This document shows positions 63,450 through 64,000 of a stretch of 64,000 nucleotides of DNA, piece after piece. This stretch comes from Anaerophilus nitritigenes (GTDB lineage Bacteria; Bacillota; Clostridia; Peptostreptococcales; Thermotaleaceae), in assembly GCF_004138215.1 (NCBI RefSeq), contig NZ_RYYS01000027.1:1-64000 (forward strand), written 5' to 3'. Within the stretch, counting starts at the first letter, position 1. Each line of letters begins with the position of its first letter. The notes beneath the pieces are model-generated. The model worked only from the letters and a program-made list of their open reading frames with translations, was not told the origin of the DNA and ran no database searches. The translations under genes were made by a program, and so were the position numbers.

Positions 63450-64000
63450 TTAAATCTTTTGTGCTACTCTTAATTTTGCACTTCTAGATCTTGGGTTTTC
63501 TTCTACCTCCCTATCAGATGGTAAAATAGGCTTTCTAGATATTCTTTTTAAAATCGCCACTCCCCCACATTGACATATAGGATACTGTGGTGGACATTTA
63601 CAAGCAGTACTTAAATCTTTAAAGACATTTTTTATAATACGATCTTCTAAGGAATGGAATGTAATGATACATATTCTTCCTTCTTGGTTTAATTTTTCTG
63701 AAACCTCTCGTACTGTATCTTCTAAAATTCCTAATTCATTATTTACTTCTATTCTTATGGCTTGGAAAGTTCTTTTAGCTGGATGAGGTCCTTCCCTTCT
63801 TGCAGAAGCAGGGATTGCCTTTTTAATAATATCTACTAATTCACCTGTCGTTTCAATAGGCTTTGATGCTCTTTCTTTTACAATAAAGCTTGCAATTCTT
63901 TTAGCCCACTTATCCTCTCCATATTCTTTAATAATTCTTCCTAGCTCTTTTTCATCATAATCATTAACAATTTCTTTTGCAGTAAAGGTTGCTCTTTTAT
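63450..64000 (-). CDS. rsmH: 16S rRNA (cytosine-1402-N4)-methyltransferase, C-terminal part
   Basis: A frame open from the right window edge to a stop at 63450 encodes about 183 residues of RsmH (MraW). The motifs [37 protein letters not shown] and [16 protein letters not shown] are in the family order, followed by two cysteine pairs ([12 protein letters not shown]) and the basic end [11 protein letters not shown]. The N-terminal methyltransferase motif lies outside the window. It sits first among the dcw genes visible, 30 bases before ftsL. Confidence 0.95.
   Translation of the reverse strand, partial: KRATFTAKEIVNDYDEKELGRIIKEYGEDKWAKRIASFIVKERASKPIETTGELVDIIKKAIPASARREGPHPAKRTFQAIRIEVNNELGILEDTVREVSEKLNQEGRICIITFHSLEDRIIKNVFKDLSTACKCPPQYPICQCGGVAILKRISRKPILPSDREVEENPRSRSAKLRVAQKI

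Overview
This window is a low-GC, AT-rich stretch of chromosome from an endospore-forming Clostridia member. The evidence is a full set of sporulation genes (spoIIGA-sigE-sigG, spoIVA, spoVD, spoVE, a YIEGIA pair), clostridial gene order, frequent TTG/GTG starts and strong AGGAGG-type ribosome binding sites. The DNPR motif of MurE predicts meso-diaminopimelate peptidoglycan. I cannot name the genus with confidence; relatives of Alkaliphilus, Crassaminicella or Clostridium would fit. Almost everything is on the minus strand. Only rpmB (2329-2520) and rqcH (18226-19995) are on the plus strand.

Read in the direction of transcription, from high to low coordinates, the layout is as follows. (1) 64000-47900 is the division and cell-wall (dcw) cluster: rsmH (cut by the window edge), ftsL-like, spoVD, murE, murF, mraY, murD, spoVE, murG, murA, ftsQ, two DUF881 genes, sbp and ftsZ. 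No ftsA is present. (2) 47740-44280 holds spoIIGA, sigE, sigG, ylmC and nrdR. (3) 44220-36200 is phosphate control: pgeF, phoP, phoR, pstS, pstC, pstA, pstB, phoU. Two well-formed PHO boxes with exact 11-bp periodicity lie before pstS and before pstC. A self-contained 33-codon gene follows. (4) 36120-28900 holds the YIEGIA protein and its capping partner, a DUF512 protein, der, plsY, gpsA and spoIVA. (5) 28790-23960 has tRNA-Pro(GGG), an orphan membrane protein, an HlyD-like adaptor and the ylm division genes (yggS, sepF, yggT, ylmH, divIVA). (6) 23830-20030 has mtnN, DUF5665, yteA, lspA, an RluD-type pseudouridine synthase and pyrR. (7) 19995-130 is the translation and signalling block: rqcH, yicC, remA, gmk, rpoZ, coaBC, priA, def, fmt, DUF116, a zinc protease, rsmB, stp, prkC, rsgA, rpe, thiN, two tiny membrane proteins, rpmB, asp23-like and a fakA-like gene.

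The genes join wall precursor synthesis (Mur proteins), the divisome (FtsZ, SepF, DivIVA, FtsQ/L, SpoVD/SpoVE), muropeptide-sensing phosphosignalling (PrkC/Stp), phosphate scavenging (PhoPR-Pst) and the forespore/mother-cell sigma cascade.

I see no phage, integrase, CRISPR array, toxin or defence island. The window is mostly core genome. The least explained signals are: a 33-aa peptide gene behind a Spo0A-box/sigma-H-like promoter; a dispersed intergenic repeat present three times in the same orientation relative to genes; an IS200/IS605-like right-end remnant; and several tiny or orphan membrane proteins.
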